Below are positions 30,592 through 38,080 of a stretch of 38,080 nucleotides of DNA, piece by piece. The notes under the pieces were generated by a model. The model did not search any database. It was not told where the DNA came from and saw only the letters and a program-made list of their open reading frames with translations. Position 1 is the first letter of the stretch. Each line of letters starts with the position of its first letter. The position numbers and the translations under genes are program-made. The stretch comes from Neobacillus paridis (lineage in GTDB: Bacteria; Bacillota; Bacilli; Bacillales; Cytobacillaceae): positions 1 to 38,080 of the forward strand of contig NZ_JAESWB010000014.1 in the NCBI RefSeq assembly GCF_016765675.1, read 5' to 3'.

Positions 30592-32292
30592 TCAAATTGG
30601 CGGCAGATCGATTTTTCCTTCTTCAAAAAATACCTTCAACATATGTTTCGTGTATCCGGCCACTTGGGCGAAAGTAATATTGCCAGGTATCGGCGCTTCA
30701 TCTGCATCAACAACAACATCAATAATACATGGTTTCGTCTGCTTAACGGCTTGCTCAAAAGCAGGCTGCAGCTCATTCGGATGCTCGACACGATAGCCGA
30801 CACCGCCGCAAGCTTCGGCATATTTGGCGAAATTGGGATTATGGAGATCTGTGCCAAATTCAATATTTCCCATGACCTCCTGCTCAAACTTAATCATCGC
30901 TATTTTGTGGTTATTTAACACGACAACGACGAGCGGTAGCCGATATTTCACAGCGGTGACAAAATCATTCATCGTCATGCCAAAGCCGCCGTCACCGCAA
31001 ATTGCAAACACTTGCCTATTCGGATAGGCAATTTTTCCGGCAATTGCCCCTGGCAGCCCGCAGCCAAGTGTCGCCAGCCAGCTAGAGAGGATCATTTTTT
31101 GATTGGTCATATAAAAATGTCGTGCCGTCCATGCGGTGACATTGCCAACATCGACTGAGAGGATGGCATCGTCTGCAGCAACTTCCTGCAAAGCCCGTAT
31201 CACCCGCTGCGGTTTAATTGGCACAGAGGCATCCTCTCCCTGGGGCTCGAGCCGCGCCCACCACTTCTCCATCCGTTGCTGACATTCTTCTAAAAATTCC
31301 CGATGCTGTTTATCATGAACATTTTCAATCAGCCACTCGATGGTGAAACCGGCTTCCCCTGCCAGGCCAACATCTACCGGATAGCGCTTTCCAATTTGAT
31401 AAGGGTCAATGTCGATTTGAATAGTTTTCGTGTTTTCTGGTAAAAACCCGGTGAACGGATAGGAGGTGCCAATCAGCAGCAGCAGATCGGCATCCTGCAT
31501 CGCTTCATAGGCTGCCTTCGTGCCGAGCAGGCCAAGCCCGCCTAAGCAATATGGATGCTTATCGGGAATCGATCCTTTAGCCGGCAAGGTTAGTACGATC
31601 GGTGCGGCAATTTTTTCGGCAAAAGATAATAATGTTTCCCGGAGGCCATGTGTTCCCTTCCCTGCTAGGATGATCGGCCGCTCGGCATTATTAAGTAATT
31701 CTTTCGCACGCTCAAGGTCTTCTTCAAGCGGACGGACCTCCTGCTTGACATAAAAATTTGAGGTCATCAATGCTTTTTTGCCTACCTCAAAACGGGGTAT
31801 GTCATCGGGAATCGTCAGGACAGACACGCCCTTTTTGACATACGCAGTTCGGATTGCTTGATTTACAACTGCCGGCAGTTGTTCCGCCGACATAACCCGC
31901 TGATTGTAAACGGCGACATCATCAAACATCCTCTCTAGGTTTACTTCTTGGAAATAATCCGTACCAAGGAGATCCGATTCCACCTGTCCTGCAAGTGCCA
32001 GCACCGGCACCCTGTCAAGCTTGGCGTCATACAAGCCATTTAACAGGTGAATCGCCCCCGGTCCGGCAATCGCCGTACAGACCCCCAATTTGCCGGTCAA
32101 TTTTGCATATGCGGCAGCGGCCAAAGCACCGGCCTCCTCGTGCCGTACTTGAATAAATTTTATTTTATCCTGTGCTTTGCGAAGCGGCTCGATGAAGGAA
32201 TTAATTGAATCTCCCGGCATTCCATAAATATGATCGACTCCCCACTCCACCAATAATTCGATTAATTTCTCCCCAGCTTTCTGTCTAAACAT
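30592..32292 (-). CDS. ydaP: Thiamine-diphosphate-dependent pyruvate oxidase (YdaP/PoxB type)
   Basis: The 566-residue enzyme shows the three-domain ThDP fold: PYR domain (about 1-170, YGMPGDSINSF, catalytic Glu in VRHEEAGALAA), central FAD-binding domain (185-340, GKGTHGLRETL, GTSYPFTGF) and PP domain (360-530) with ThDP motif CGDGGFGMTMNDFVTAVKYRLPLVVVVLNN. It oxidatively decarboxylates pyruvate to acetate or acetyl phosphate. The closest B. subtilis match is YdaP; acetolactate synthase is less likely given its C-terminus. ATG 32292 has AAAGGGG 8-10 bases upstream. A near-consensus sigma-A promoter is present; no sigma-B motif (GTTTAA/GGGTAT), known for ydaP in B. subtilis, was seen. Confidence 0.92.
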   Translation of the reverse strand: MFRQKAGEKLIELLVEWGVDHIYGMPGDSINSFIEPLRKAQDKIKFIQVRHEEAGALAAAAYAKLTGKLGVCTAIAGPGAIHLLNGLYDAKLDRVPVLALAGQVESDLLGTDYFQEVNLERMFDDVAVYNQRVMSAEQLPAVVNQAIRTAYVKKGVSVLTIPDDIPRFEVGKKALMTSNFYVKQEVRPLEEDLERAKELLNNAERPIILAGKGTHGLRETLLSFAEKIAAPIVLTLPAKGSIPDKHPYCLGGLGLLGTKAAYEAMQDADLLLLIGTSYPFTGFLPENTKTIQIDIDPYQIGKRYPVDVGLAGEAGFTIEWLIENVHDKQHREFLEECQQRMEKWWARLEPQGEDASVPIKPQRVIRALQEVAADDAILSVDVGNVTAWTARHFYMTNQKMILSSWLATLGCGLPGAIAGKIAYPNRQVFAICGDGGFGMTMNDFVTAVKYRLPLVVVVLNNHKIAMIKFEQEVMGNIEFGTDLHNPNFAKYAEACGGVGYRVEHPNELQPAFEQAVKQTKPCIIDVVVDADEAPIPGNITFAQVAGYTKHMLKVFFEEGKIDLPPI

Positions 32293-32326
32293 GGAACATC
32301 CCCTTTTCACAATTGATACCAGTAGT

Positions 32327-32354
32327 ATTATATTTTTTGGTAAAAATTACTCAA
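32327..32354 (-). promoter_or_regulatory. Sigma-A promoter of the pyruvate oxidase gene
   Basis: On the minus strand TTGAGT (32354-32349), 16-base spacer, TATAAT (32332-32327), 35 bases upstream of the start codon. Confidence 0.7.
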
Positions 32355-32371
32355 ATCCCCCGCCAATCTCA

Positions 32372-32400
32372 CAAAAAAAGCCACAAGACAAATAGTCTTG
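32372..32400 (-). terminator. Terminator of the GW amidase gene
   Basis: On the minus strand CAAGAC (32400-32395) pairs with GTCTTG (32389-32384), then TGGC and a run of seven T. It lies just upstream of the pyruvate oxidase promoter. Confidence 0.55.
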
Positions 32401-32410
32401 CAGCAATTTT

Positions 32411-32560
32411 TGCTGAATGGTATCAAGCACCATCTGAGTTTTCGCAAACTGTCCGCCCCACATGGACATTTGTCCACAAGTGGTGTCAGGCACCATGTGA
32501 AATTTTCACAAACTGTCCACCACAGACGGACAAATGTCCACGAGCGGTGTCAGGCACCAT
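32411..32560 (+). repeat. Dispersed repeat copy R7 (two exact cores, one degenerate)
   Basis: Exact cores lie at 32482-32494 and 32546-32558 and a degenerate GGTATCAAGCACC at 32419-32431. Between them are TGTCCGCCCCACATGGACA, TGTCCACAAG, TGTCCACCACAGACGGACA and TGTCCACGAG modules, and the palindrome TGTGAAATTTTCACA (32496-32510) follows the middle core. The copy sits between the amidase stop codon and its terminator, so it would be in the amidase 3' UTR. Confidence 0.88.
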
Positions 32561-32608
32561 TATTAACACCATTTACAACATTATTAGATCACTATTAATT
32601 CTGTGGTT

Positions 32609-34186
32609 TTATCCTTTCAGCCAGACCGTTTTTCCTTTGATGACGCCTTGGTACCATTTTGTGTTGCCAACTTTTACCGTTTGGCGGACGATAAATTTGC
32701 GTTTTTTGTACGCTGAGAGTTTTTTATAAACAACGTCTTTGTTACCGCCCCATGGCTTACTGTAGGCACTGCCCTTGCCGTTAAAAAACATGGTTTTGGC
32801 TTTATGATCGACACTAGTGTAGGAGTAGCTGATTAAATCAGAGGATTTCACCCAGCCGATGATTCCTTTCACACTGCTCGGTTGGTTACTAAGTAGATAA
32901 TATGTTGAGCTGCCTAAAACAGCTTGTCTTTTAATATAGTAAACCGAACCAGTATAAGTCGAGCCGGCCCGAATTGCCCCTGCCGGATTGCCGATCGTTT
33001 TAAAAATGGTAACTCCGCTGTTGCGAACCTTTGCTAATCGGCTCGTCGCTCGCTCTACTTTAGCTGCTACATTGGTTGATTTAACCCAAAACTTTTTCCC
33101 GTCCAAACTTCCGTAATACCATAGATCGCTGCCAACGGTTTCCGTTCTATTAATCTTAAATTGCCGATCTTTATAGGTAGAAAGTGAACCATAGATGACG
33201 TCTTTTTTCGCTCCCCAGGCGTTGCTATAGGCGCTGCCTTTTCCGGTAAAGTATAATATTTTTTCTTTTTGATCGACAACTCTATTCGGATAGGAAATGA
33301 CATCCTCAGCCTTTACCCAGCCAACCATTCCGTTGGTACTGCTTGGCTGCTCACTAAGCTGGTAATAAATCTGTCCTTGAGCAAAGGCTACTTTTTTTAT
33401 AAAATACGTCTTTCCGGTATGCCCGACCCCTGCCGCCACAGCAGACTGACTATCCATATAGTTTTGCAAAATTTTTACACTGCTACTGCGGATTTGACCT
33501 AAGCGGCTGGTATTGGCTGTCTTGGCTGGTAGCTGCTGATATTTCGCTTTGACTAACTGGACAAACTGACCCCAACTATATCCCCTGCTGCTAAAATACT
33601 GATGAGGATCTTCGTGGGTTGTACCTCCCAGAAATTTTCTGACGGCATTATGGGACCATAACGTACCGCTGCCTGTCATTTCTGCATCAATTAATGGCAA
33701 ATTATAACGATAAAGTATGGAGGCTATGTACGTGGCATAATTATTAATTGATTTGGCAAATTTAGCTTCTTCAGACTTTTTTACCCGGACTAATTCCACG
33801 TGGACAAAACGCTGGTTGGCAACGGAGCCGGCACCCCATGCACCATAACTTGGGGAATGGATTTCAATTACATGCCGATCATCGACAAAGGCATGGACAA
33901 ACGCTCTCCGATAGTTTCGCAACATGTAAGAAATTTCACCGTTAATCGTGGACTTATCATTGGCGGTTTCATGGGCGACGATGCCCTCCACCTCACCGTA
34001 CCCGTACCGATAATTAAACTTTGGAAAAATACTCTTATGTTGATATTCTACCTTCGCAGATTCCAGACCATTATCCATTATATAATCATTTACCTTGAAG
34101 CTTGATGTTCCAGCAGCCCACATCTGAGCCGGGAAAACAAACCCCACCAACATTATGGCCAAAACTAAGAAGACCGCCTTCCTCAT
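32609..34186 (-). CDS. Secreted N-acetylmuramoyl-L-alanine amidase with GW modules
   Basis: The 525-residue protein has a signal peptide (about 1-24, MWAAG), an Amidase_2 zinc domain (about 60-215; IVAHETAND, HAFVDDRHVIEIH, the ligand block LWSHNAVRKFLGG with DPHQYF) and four SH3-like GW modules (about 228-525). The GW modules occur as two alternating types in a two-unit duplication: units 1 and 3 contain YYQLSEQPSSTNGMVGWVK and YYLLSNQPSSVKGIIGWVK, units 2 and 4 contain KGSAYSNAWG and KGSAYSKPWG. GW modules hold amidases on lipoteichoic acid in staphylococci and Listeria. The start ATG 34186 has AGGGAGGAAAC 6 bases upstream. It likely works in wall turnover. Confidence 0.9.
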   Translation of the reverse strand: MRKAVFLVLAIMLVGFVFPAQMWAAGTSSFKVNDYIMDNGLESAKVEYQHKSIFPKFNYRYGYGEVEGIVAHETANDKSTINGEISYMLRNYRRAFVHAFVDDRHVIEIHSPSYGAWGAGSVANQRFVHVELVRVKKSEEAKFAKSINNYATYIASILYRYNLPLIDAEMTGSGTLWSHNAVRKFLGGTTHEDPHQYFSSRGYSWGQFVQLVKAKYQQLPAKTANTSRLGQIRSSSVKILQNYMDSQSAVAAGVGHTGKTYFIKKVAFAQGQIYYQLSEQPSSTNGMVGWVKAEDVISYPNRVVDQKEKILYFTGKGSAYSNAWGAKKDVIYGSLSTYKDRQFKINRTETVGSDLWYYGSLDGKKFWVKSTNVAAKVERATSRLAKVRNSGVTIFKTIGNPAGAIRAGSTYTGSVYYIKRQAVLGSSTYYLLSNQPSSVKGIIGWVKSSDLISYSYTSVDHKAKTMFFNGKGSAYSKPWGGNKDVVYKKLSAYKKRKFIVRQTVKVGNTKWYQGVIKGKTVWLKG

Positions 34187-34313
34187 GTTTCCTCCCTCAT
34201 TACTAGCTTAATAGACTTCTAGTGACAATTATACTACTACAAAGGGCATGGTGTAAGACTCTATCAAAAAATGTCGAAAAGCATCATACGGCAGAGATTA
34301 TGTAAGTTTTTTA

Positions 34314-34364
34314 CAAAGTGTCCATCTGGGGTGGAATCATGTATTTCTGTGGTGTCAGGCACCA
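34314..34364 (+). repeat. Dispersed repeat copy R8
   Basis: TGTCCATCTGGGGTGGA (34319-34335) and the exact core GGTGTCAGGCACC at 34351-34363. It lies between the divergent amidase and Excalibur genes, within the upstream region of both. Confidence 0.85.
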
Positions 34365-34455
34365 ATTTTCATTTAAACATATTGAAAATATTGTAAATTC
34401 TATTTATGATGGTGGGAGAAATAGCATGATTATATGAATAAGGTGGGGGATGGGA

Positions 34456-34734
34456 ATGAAGCGATTTTTAAAAGTTTTTCTTGCTTTTGGCGTTGTTGCC
34501 GGGGCATCTTATGGTATGTCGGAATCTGTTCACGTTGTTGAGGCGAAAACGAAGATTGTGAAGTATCAAAATTGCAAGGAGATGAACAAGGTGTATAAAG
34601 GCGGTGTGGCCAAGTCTTCCAAGGTGAAAAACAAAGGCGGAAAAACAAAGTTTAGGCCATTTGTTTCCAAGGCGCTCTATAATGCCAATATAACGAAAGA
34701 CCGCGACAAAGACGGTATCGCATGTGAGCGTTAA
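34456..34734 (+). CDS. Small exported Excalibur-domain protein
   Basis: The 92-residue product has a signal peptide (about 1-31, ending VVEAK) and a C-terminal Excalibur calcium-binding domain with YQNCKEMNKVYKGGVAKS and the metal loop DRDKDGIACE; the two Cys probably form a disulfide. Basic residues fill the middle. Excalibur domains bind calcium and are found in extracellular nucleases and wall proteins of Gram-positives. ATG 34456 stands 6 bases after GGTGGGGG; ATG 34450 abuts the site. The metallophosphoesterase gene follows after 42 bases and may be cotranscribed. Confidence 0.85.
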   Translation: MKRFLKVFLAFGVVAGASYGMSESVHVVEAKTKIVKYQNCKEMNKVYKGGVAKSSKVKNKGGKTKFRPFVSKALYNANITKDRDKDGIACER

Positions 34735-34776
34735 GGACATAGTAAATAGATTCTTTCAAAGGAGGTCATATGACTC

Positions 34777-35496
34777 ATGAAAATTGCGTTTATTTCCGAT
34801 ATTCATGGGAACGCCGTTGCCCTTGATGCGGTGCTCACGGATATTCGAAAAAAATCAATTGATAAAATCTGTGTTTTAGGTGATATTTGCTATCGTGGTC
34901 CGGAACCGAAGCGTTCCCTGGAATTAGTTCGCTCCTTAAATGCTGATGTGATCAAAGGAAACGCCGACGAATGGGTTGTCCGCGGCGTTCGCGAAGGAGA
35001 AGTACCCGACAAAGCTTTGGAGCTAATGAATAAAGAGCGGCAATGGACGGTTGAAAATCTAACCCAATCCGACATCGATTATTTACAGCAATTGCCCGAA
35101 CAGCTAAACTTTAGGTATGATGATGTAAACATAACCGCGTTTCACGCTACTCCCTCAAGTTTATTTGAGGTGGTTCCACCACATGCAAGTGATGAGGAGT
35201 TGGAGCAGCAATTTTTTGCAGCAGCAGACGCTCAAGTTTACATATATGCCCATATTCATACACCATATATCCGTTACCTTAGTGGAAAAATGATCATGAA
35301 TATCGGCAGCGTTGGTCTCCCATTCGACGGCTTAGCCAAGGCCTCTTACGGTTTAGTAGAGATTACCAATGGAAACTTGCGGACATCGATTGAACGCGTT
35401 TCCTACGATACGGAAAAAGTCAGCAAACTTTACCAGCAAGTCGATTATCCCAATACCGACATGATGATTAACGTCATTCGCAATGGAAGATTGTAA
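34777..35496 (+). CDS. Calcineurin-like metallophosphoesterase (YfcE/MJ0936-type)
   Basis: The 239-residue cytoplasmic protein shows the binuclear-metal motifs in order: SDIHGN (7-12), GDICYRGPEP (about 35-44), KGNADEW (about 60-66, the GNHD equivalent), FHATP (about 123) and AHIHTPYIRY (about 158, GHTH equivalent with Ala for Gly). The C-terminus NIGSVGLPFDG is typical of the family. These proteins hydrolyse phosphodiesters in vitro; the natural substrate is unknown. ATG 34777 follows AAAGGAGGTCATATGACTC. Confidence 0.9.
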   Translation: MKIAFISDIHGNAVALDAVLTDIRKKSIDKICVLGDICYRGPEPKRSLELVRSLNADVIKGNADEWVVRGVREGEVPDKALELMNKERQWTVENLTQSDIDYLQQLPEQLNFRYDDVNITAFHATPSSLFEVVPPHASDEELEQQFFAAADAQVYIYAHIHTPYIRYLSGKMIMNIGSVGLPFDGLAKASYGLVEITNGNLRTSIERVSYDTEKVSKLYQQVDYPNTDMMINVIRNGRL

Positions 35497-35573
35497 TAGA
35501 AAAAACAACAACCACGACTCTAGCTGGTTCATAATCGATGTATGATTAAAACAACTTCCTTTTACAAAAAGCG

Positions 35574-35625
35574 AAAGCAATGCCAGGCATTATTAAAAGA
35601 GTGCCCCAGCATTGCTTTTACTTTT
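35574..35625. terminator. Terminator between convergent genes
   Basis: AAAGCAATGC (35574-35583) and GCATTGCTTT (35609-35618) form a 10-bp stem with T-runs on both sides, serving the phosphoesterase and CatE-like genes. Confidence 0.8.
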
Positions 35626-35633
35626 AAAAAAAT

Positions 35634-36479
35634 TTATACGACAAGCCGGATTCGATTACCTGACGGGTCGCTGGTCAAATAATAAGCGGATTCCTCCTCG
35701 ACGGGCGCCCCAAGCTGTTGTAGTTTTTTCACAACGGCGTCTCTAGCAGCCGCATCTGGATAAATGATCGAAAACCAATTTAACCCTATACTATTTTGCG
35801 CTGGCCGCTTGGCGCCGACACCCTGCCAGGTGTTGATGGCGATATGATGATGGTAACCTCCACTCGACAGAAACACAGCTTGCGGATAGTGGCTGACCAC
35901 GTTAAAGCCAAGGCCATTAGTATAAAATTCCTCCACTGTTGGCAAGTCAGCCACGTGAAGATGAATATGTCCCATCACAGTTCCAGCCGGCAGGCCGCTC
36001 CATTGGCCGTTACTTTCCGCCAAAATCGCCTCGACGTCAAGCTGTTCTGTGGCCATTTCAACTAAGCCATTTTTCCACGTCCATTCATGCGATGGGCGAT
36101 CGCGGTATACCTCAATCCCATTGCCGTCCGGATCATTCAGGTATAGTGCTTCACTCACATAGTGATCGGCGGCACCGAGCGGGTACCCGGTTTGCAGCAG
36201 GTGCCTTAAGAATGCCGCAAAGTCCGCACGTGAAGGCAGTAAAATCGCAAAATGATATAAACCTGTCGTGCGCTTTTCCTTTGCGATTACATTTACCGGC
36301 TGTTTGAGTGTCAGCAGCGGAGTTTGACCATCTGCCGTTAAAACGGCGCGATGGTGAGACTTTTCCAATACTTGAAAGCCAATCATTTGTTGATAAAAAG
36401 AAACGGCAGATTCAAGGTTTTTCACGTTTATGTTAACCTCACCAACAAAAACAGTCGGTTTCTGGTGAAACTTCTCCAT
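35634..36479 (-). CDS. catE: CatE-like VOC-family ring-cleaving dioxygenase
   Basis: The 281-residue product contains two vicinal-oxygen-chelate units (about 8-125 and 165-281). The first has VGEVNINVKNLESAVSFYQQMIGF and YHFAILLPSRADFAAFLRHL; the second MGHIHLHVADLPTVEEFYTNGLGF and GGYHHHIAINTW. Metal ligands would be His in GHIHLHV, His in YHHHIA and Glu in a C-terminal strand. The architecture and length match B. subtilis CatE, a catechol-2,3-dioxygenase, but the substrate is not proven. ATG 36479 follows AAAGGGGG with an 11-base gap; the GTG at 36509 has no site. Confidence 0.8.
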   Translation of the reverse strand: MEKFHQKPTVFVGEVNINVKNLESAVSFYQQMIGFQVLEKSHHRAVLTADGQTPLLTLKQPVNVIAKEKRTTGLYHFAILLPSRADFAAFLRHLLQTGYPLGAADHYVSEALYLNDPDGNGIEVYRDRPSHEWTWKNGLVEMATEQLDVEAILAESNGQWSGLPAGTVMGHIHLHVADLPTVEEFYTNGLGFNVVSHYPQAVFLSSGGYHHHIAINTWQGVGAKRPAQNSIGLNWFSIIYPDAAARDAVVKKLQQLGAPVEEESAYYLTSDPSGNRIRLVV

Positions 36480-36525
36480 GCTATTGTTTACCCCCTTTTT
36501 GTTTTCCACAATTATATATTAGTTA

Positions 36526-36780
36526 CTAAAAAGAAATACTATTATCTTGAATTAATAATATTTTAAATTGAGATAAATGTAAAGCAACAAGTATTAATTG
36601 TTTTTTCCAATTAGAGACCAAAAGCTGATTTGTTCCAAAGTGTGGTATGACTGCCTTACTTAGAACAACCAAGGCAACTACGCCAATCACTGGTATAGCA
36701 GTATTGCTAATATCACAGACTCGGATAGATTCCTTTAGATCTGAAGTAGTCAAAGCAATCGCAACAGTCAAACCACCAAA
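36526..36780 (-). pseudogene. Possible remnant of a membrane permease gene
   Basis: On the minus strand a frame without a ribosome site reads FGGLTVAIALTTSDLKES and SNTAIPVIGVVALVVLSK before drifting into AT-rich sequence. The first 50 residues look like part of a polytopic transporter, with two hydrophobic stretches; the remainder has no such character. The region between the CatE-like gene and the HAD gene terminator has no other coding content. This is a weak call and no family was identified. Confidence 0.25.
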
Positions 36781-36814
36781 AGGAAATCAAGAAAAATAGT
36801 TTGTAAGAAAAAGC

Positions 36815-36861
36815 AAAAGCCAGGCCGCCTGCCAAATCCTATTGGCTGCTGCCTGACTTTT
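36815..36861 (-). terminator. Terminator of the HAD phosphatase gene
   Basis: On the minus strand AAAAGTCAGGCAGCAGCC-like sequence pairs with GGCAGGCGGCCTGGCTTTT with a few mismatches, followed by GCTTTTTC. It begins at the base after the stop codon. Confidence 0.75.
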
Positions 36862-36862
36862 C

Positions 36863-37513
36863 CTACTTAATCAGCTCAATAACCTGATTCAAATCGTCCG
36901 CGATTTGATAGGCATTTGTTTTCATTTCCTCATTTGGTTCGATCAGATCAGGGACAATAATGCACTGAATCTTGGCACTGACTGCAGCCCTTAAGCCGTT
37001 AAGTGAATCTTCTAAAACGAGGGATGCAGCCGTTTCCTCTTTTCCGCGTTTACAGGCTTCCAGGAAAATATCAGGATTTGGCTTTCCGTTCTCAACTTCT
37101 TCCCCGCTTACGTAATAGTCAAAGCGATCTGTTAAACTGGTAAGCGATAAATAGTATTCTATGGTAGCCCTGCTGCTCGAAGAGGCAATGCATTTTTTTA
37201 CTCCTTTCCGATCAAGAGCAGCTAATAGGTTTTTCGCCCCCGGCTTTATCAGAAGCCCTTCTTCACGGAGGATGTTATCAAACTCCTGCCGATAATCCTT
37301 CACGATCGCAGGAAAGGAGAAATCCGAGCCGTATATTTCTTTCATAATCATATTGCATTCATGATCAGCTACACCAATAATGGGCTTATAATGTTCGATT
37401 GGAAACTCGTAACCTCGTCTTTTCATCACCCGTCTCATCGCTTCATAAGAGGGACGCTCCGTATCAAACAGCAGTCCGTCCATGTCGAAGATTACTAATT
37501 TTACATCTTTCAT
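36863..37513 (-). CDS. HAD-superfamily phosphatase/beta-phosphoglucomutase-like protein
   Basis: The 216-residue protein has the four HAD motifs: FDMDGLLFDTE (nucleophile Asp at about 9, Asp 11), ASSSSR (about 110), Lys in NGKPNPDIF (about 144) and LEDSLNG (about 168). A helical C1 cap lies at 18-80. It belongs to subfamily IA and is close to beta-phosphoglucomutase and YhcW/YvdM-like phosphatases; the substrate cannot be told. ATG 37513 has AAGGAGG 10 bases upstream. The gene is monocistronic with a terminator at its end. Confidence 0.88.
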   Translation of the reverse strand: MKDVKLVIFDMDGLLFDTERPSYEAMRRVMKRRGYEFPIEHYKPIIGVADHECNMIMKEIYGSDFSFPAIVKDYRQEFDNILREEGLLIKPGAKNLLAALDRKGVKKCIASSSSRATIEYYLSLTSLTDRFDYYVSGEEVENGKPNPDIFLEACKRGKEETAASLVLEDSLNGLRAAVSAKIQCIIVPDLIEPNEEMKTNAYQIADDLNQVIELIK

Positions 37514-37624
37514 TTTTCAGCCTCCTTGTTGAAAAAAGACAGAGAGATCAACTCCCTGCCTACTCTTTCATGATGCGCAATGCATCAAAATCTTAGAATA
37601 CCTTCATCAAAAGTAGCTATCCTA

Positions 37625-37960
37625 TTAATAATCAAATTGTCGATAATAGCGGCGCATGTCCAAATTATGTCCAGTATATTTTTCATAATGGCGAGCTAAC
37701 CGATCGACTAACAGAGTAGAAGAAATCGTTGGTGCCAAAATCCAGCGGAACTCCTCATCGATTCCTTTTAACTCGTAATCTTTCGTGTCGAGAATCACCA
37801 GTTTATCAGTATATTGCCGGCAGAACTTCTCAACACGCTCATCTAGCGTCCGTCGTTTCCCTTCACCTTTTACTAAGAATACAGGTACATCCTTATCGAC
37901 TAATTCTAGTGTACCATGAAAGAACTCCGAAGAGGAAACAGCTTTTGTGCGAAGTTTGAG
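37625..37960 (-). pseudogene. C-terminal fragment of an SIS-domain sugar isomerase/deglycase (FrlB-like)
   Basis: The minus-strand frame from 37960 to TAA at 37627-37625 encodes 111 residues starting LKLRTKAVSSSEFFHGTLELV and ending RYYRQFDY. The SSEFFHGTLE block, GEGKRR and ILAPTISSTLLVDRLARHYEKYTGHN are typical of the second half of SIS-domain proteins such as fructosamine-6-phosphate deglycase FrlB (about 330 residues). There is no start codon with a ribosome site; an in-frame TGA stands at 37963-37961, and 37964-38080 does not encode the missing part in any frame I read. The gene is therefore 5'-truncated, probably by an old deletion or insertion. Confidence 0.75.
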
Positions 37961-37963
37961 TCA

Positions 37964-38080
37964 AGTATTTGTGGGCAGTTTTTTTATCCCCACAGAAGTG
38001 AAAGCGGATTCACTTATTTAGAGTGCTCTCTTGATAGAAAATTTGTCTTTTTTAAAAACCGGCCAACTCTTTTAATGCTT
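37964..38080. other. Right edge: no gene recognised
   Basis: This AT-rich stretch contains the inverted repeat AAGTGAATCCGC/AAGTGAA (37997-38020, plus-strand arms AGTGAAAGCGGATTCACTT) and no coding frame. Confidence 0.4.

Noticed and set aside
32293..32380. Sigma-B promoter for the pyruvate oxidase gene
   Set aside because: No GTTTAA/GGGTAT pair at proper spacing; a near-consensus sigma-A promoter is present instead.
32313..32729. 138-codon plus-strand frame
   Set aside because: It consists largely of repeat R7 and the antisense end of the GW amidase gene.

Overview
The window looks like chromosome of an aerobic to facultative, endospore-forming, low-GC Gram-positive bacterium of the family Bacillaceae (Neobacillus/Mesobacillus-like; the genus is a guess). 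Support comes from strong GGAGG-type ribosome binding sites with frequent TTG/GTG starts, close likeness of many products to Bacillus subtilis proteins (SdhCAB, PbuO, CwlC, YocH, YdaP, GlnK/GlnL), GerP-family and coat-like spore genes, and candidate sigma-K promoters. No rRNA, tRNA, CRISPR array, prophage or plasmid functions were seen.

Layout. 1-290: left edge with at most the tail of a gene. 312-2443 (minus): a REP-associated Y1 transposase (RAYT) overlapping the start of comM/yifB. 2866-8593: small membrane protein, ferritin-like protein, divergent DAACS symporter, YitT-type membrane protein, secreted cyclic-nucleotide phosphodiesterase/nucleotidase. 9011-12603: YocH-like LysM-3D protein, galE, and a CwlC-like amidase fused to a glucosaminidase. 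12838-16355: pbuO behind a PurR operator, a 51-residue acidic protein, gpmA, a lipidless exported or anchored protein. 16441-25186: a GlnK/GlnL-like two-component system divergent from Dcu transporter, aspartase and sdhCAB. 25288-28090: galU and a cluster of GerP-family genes. 28246-37513: DMT transporter, polysaccharide deacetylase, Gly/Tyr-rich small protein, pyruvate oxidase, GW-module amidase, Excalibur protein, phosphoesterase, CatE-like dioxygenase, HAD phosphatase. 37625-37960: the remaining C-terminal third of an SIS-domain (FrlB-like) gene.

Genes working together. The most coherent group is 16441-25186: aspartate or fumarate uptake in exchange for succinate (Dcu), aspartate to fumarate plus ammonia (AspA), and a membrane-bound diheme succinate:menaquinone oxidoreductase that could run as a fumarate reductase, with an adjacent signalling pair and a CcpA-type palindrome. 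This reads as a fumarate-respiration module; whether the SdhCAB here is a second copy or the only one cannot be told from this window.

The most unusual signal is a dispersed intergenic repeat family built around the quasi-palindrome GGTGTCAGGCACC, with nine exact cores and three degenerate ones in 38 kb, usually beside TGTCCAC/GTGGACA modules. One copy supplies the last residues and the stop codon of ComM, directly downstream of the RAYT gene. Two unrelated tandem repeats in gene-free DNA (21-bp and 52-bp periods) add to the picture of a chromosome rich in small repeats.
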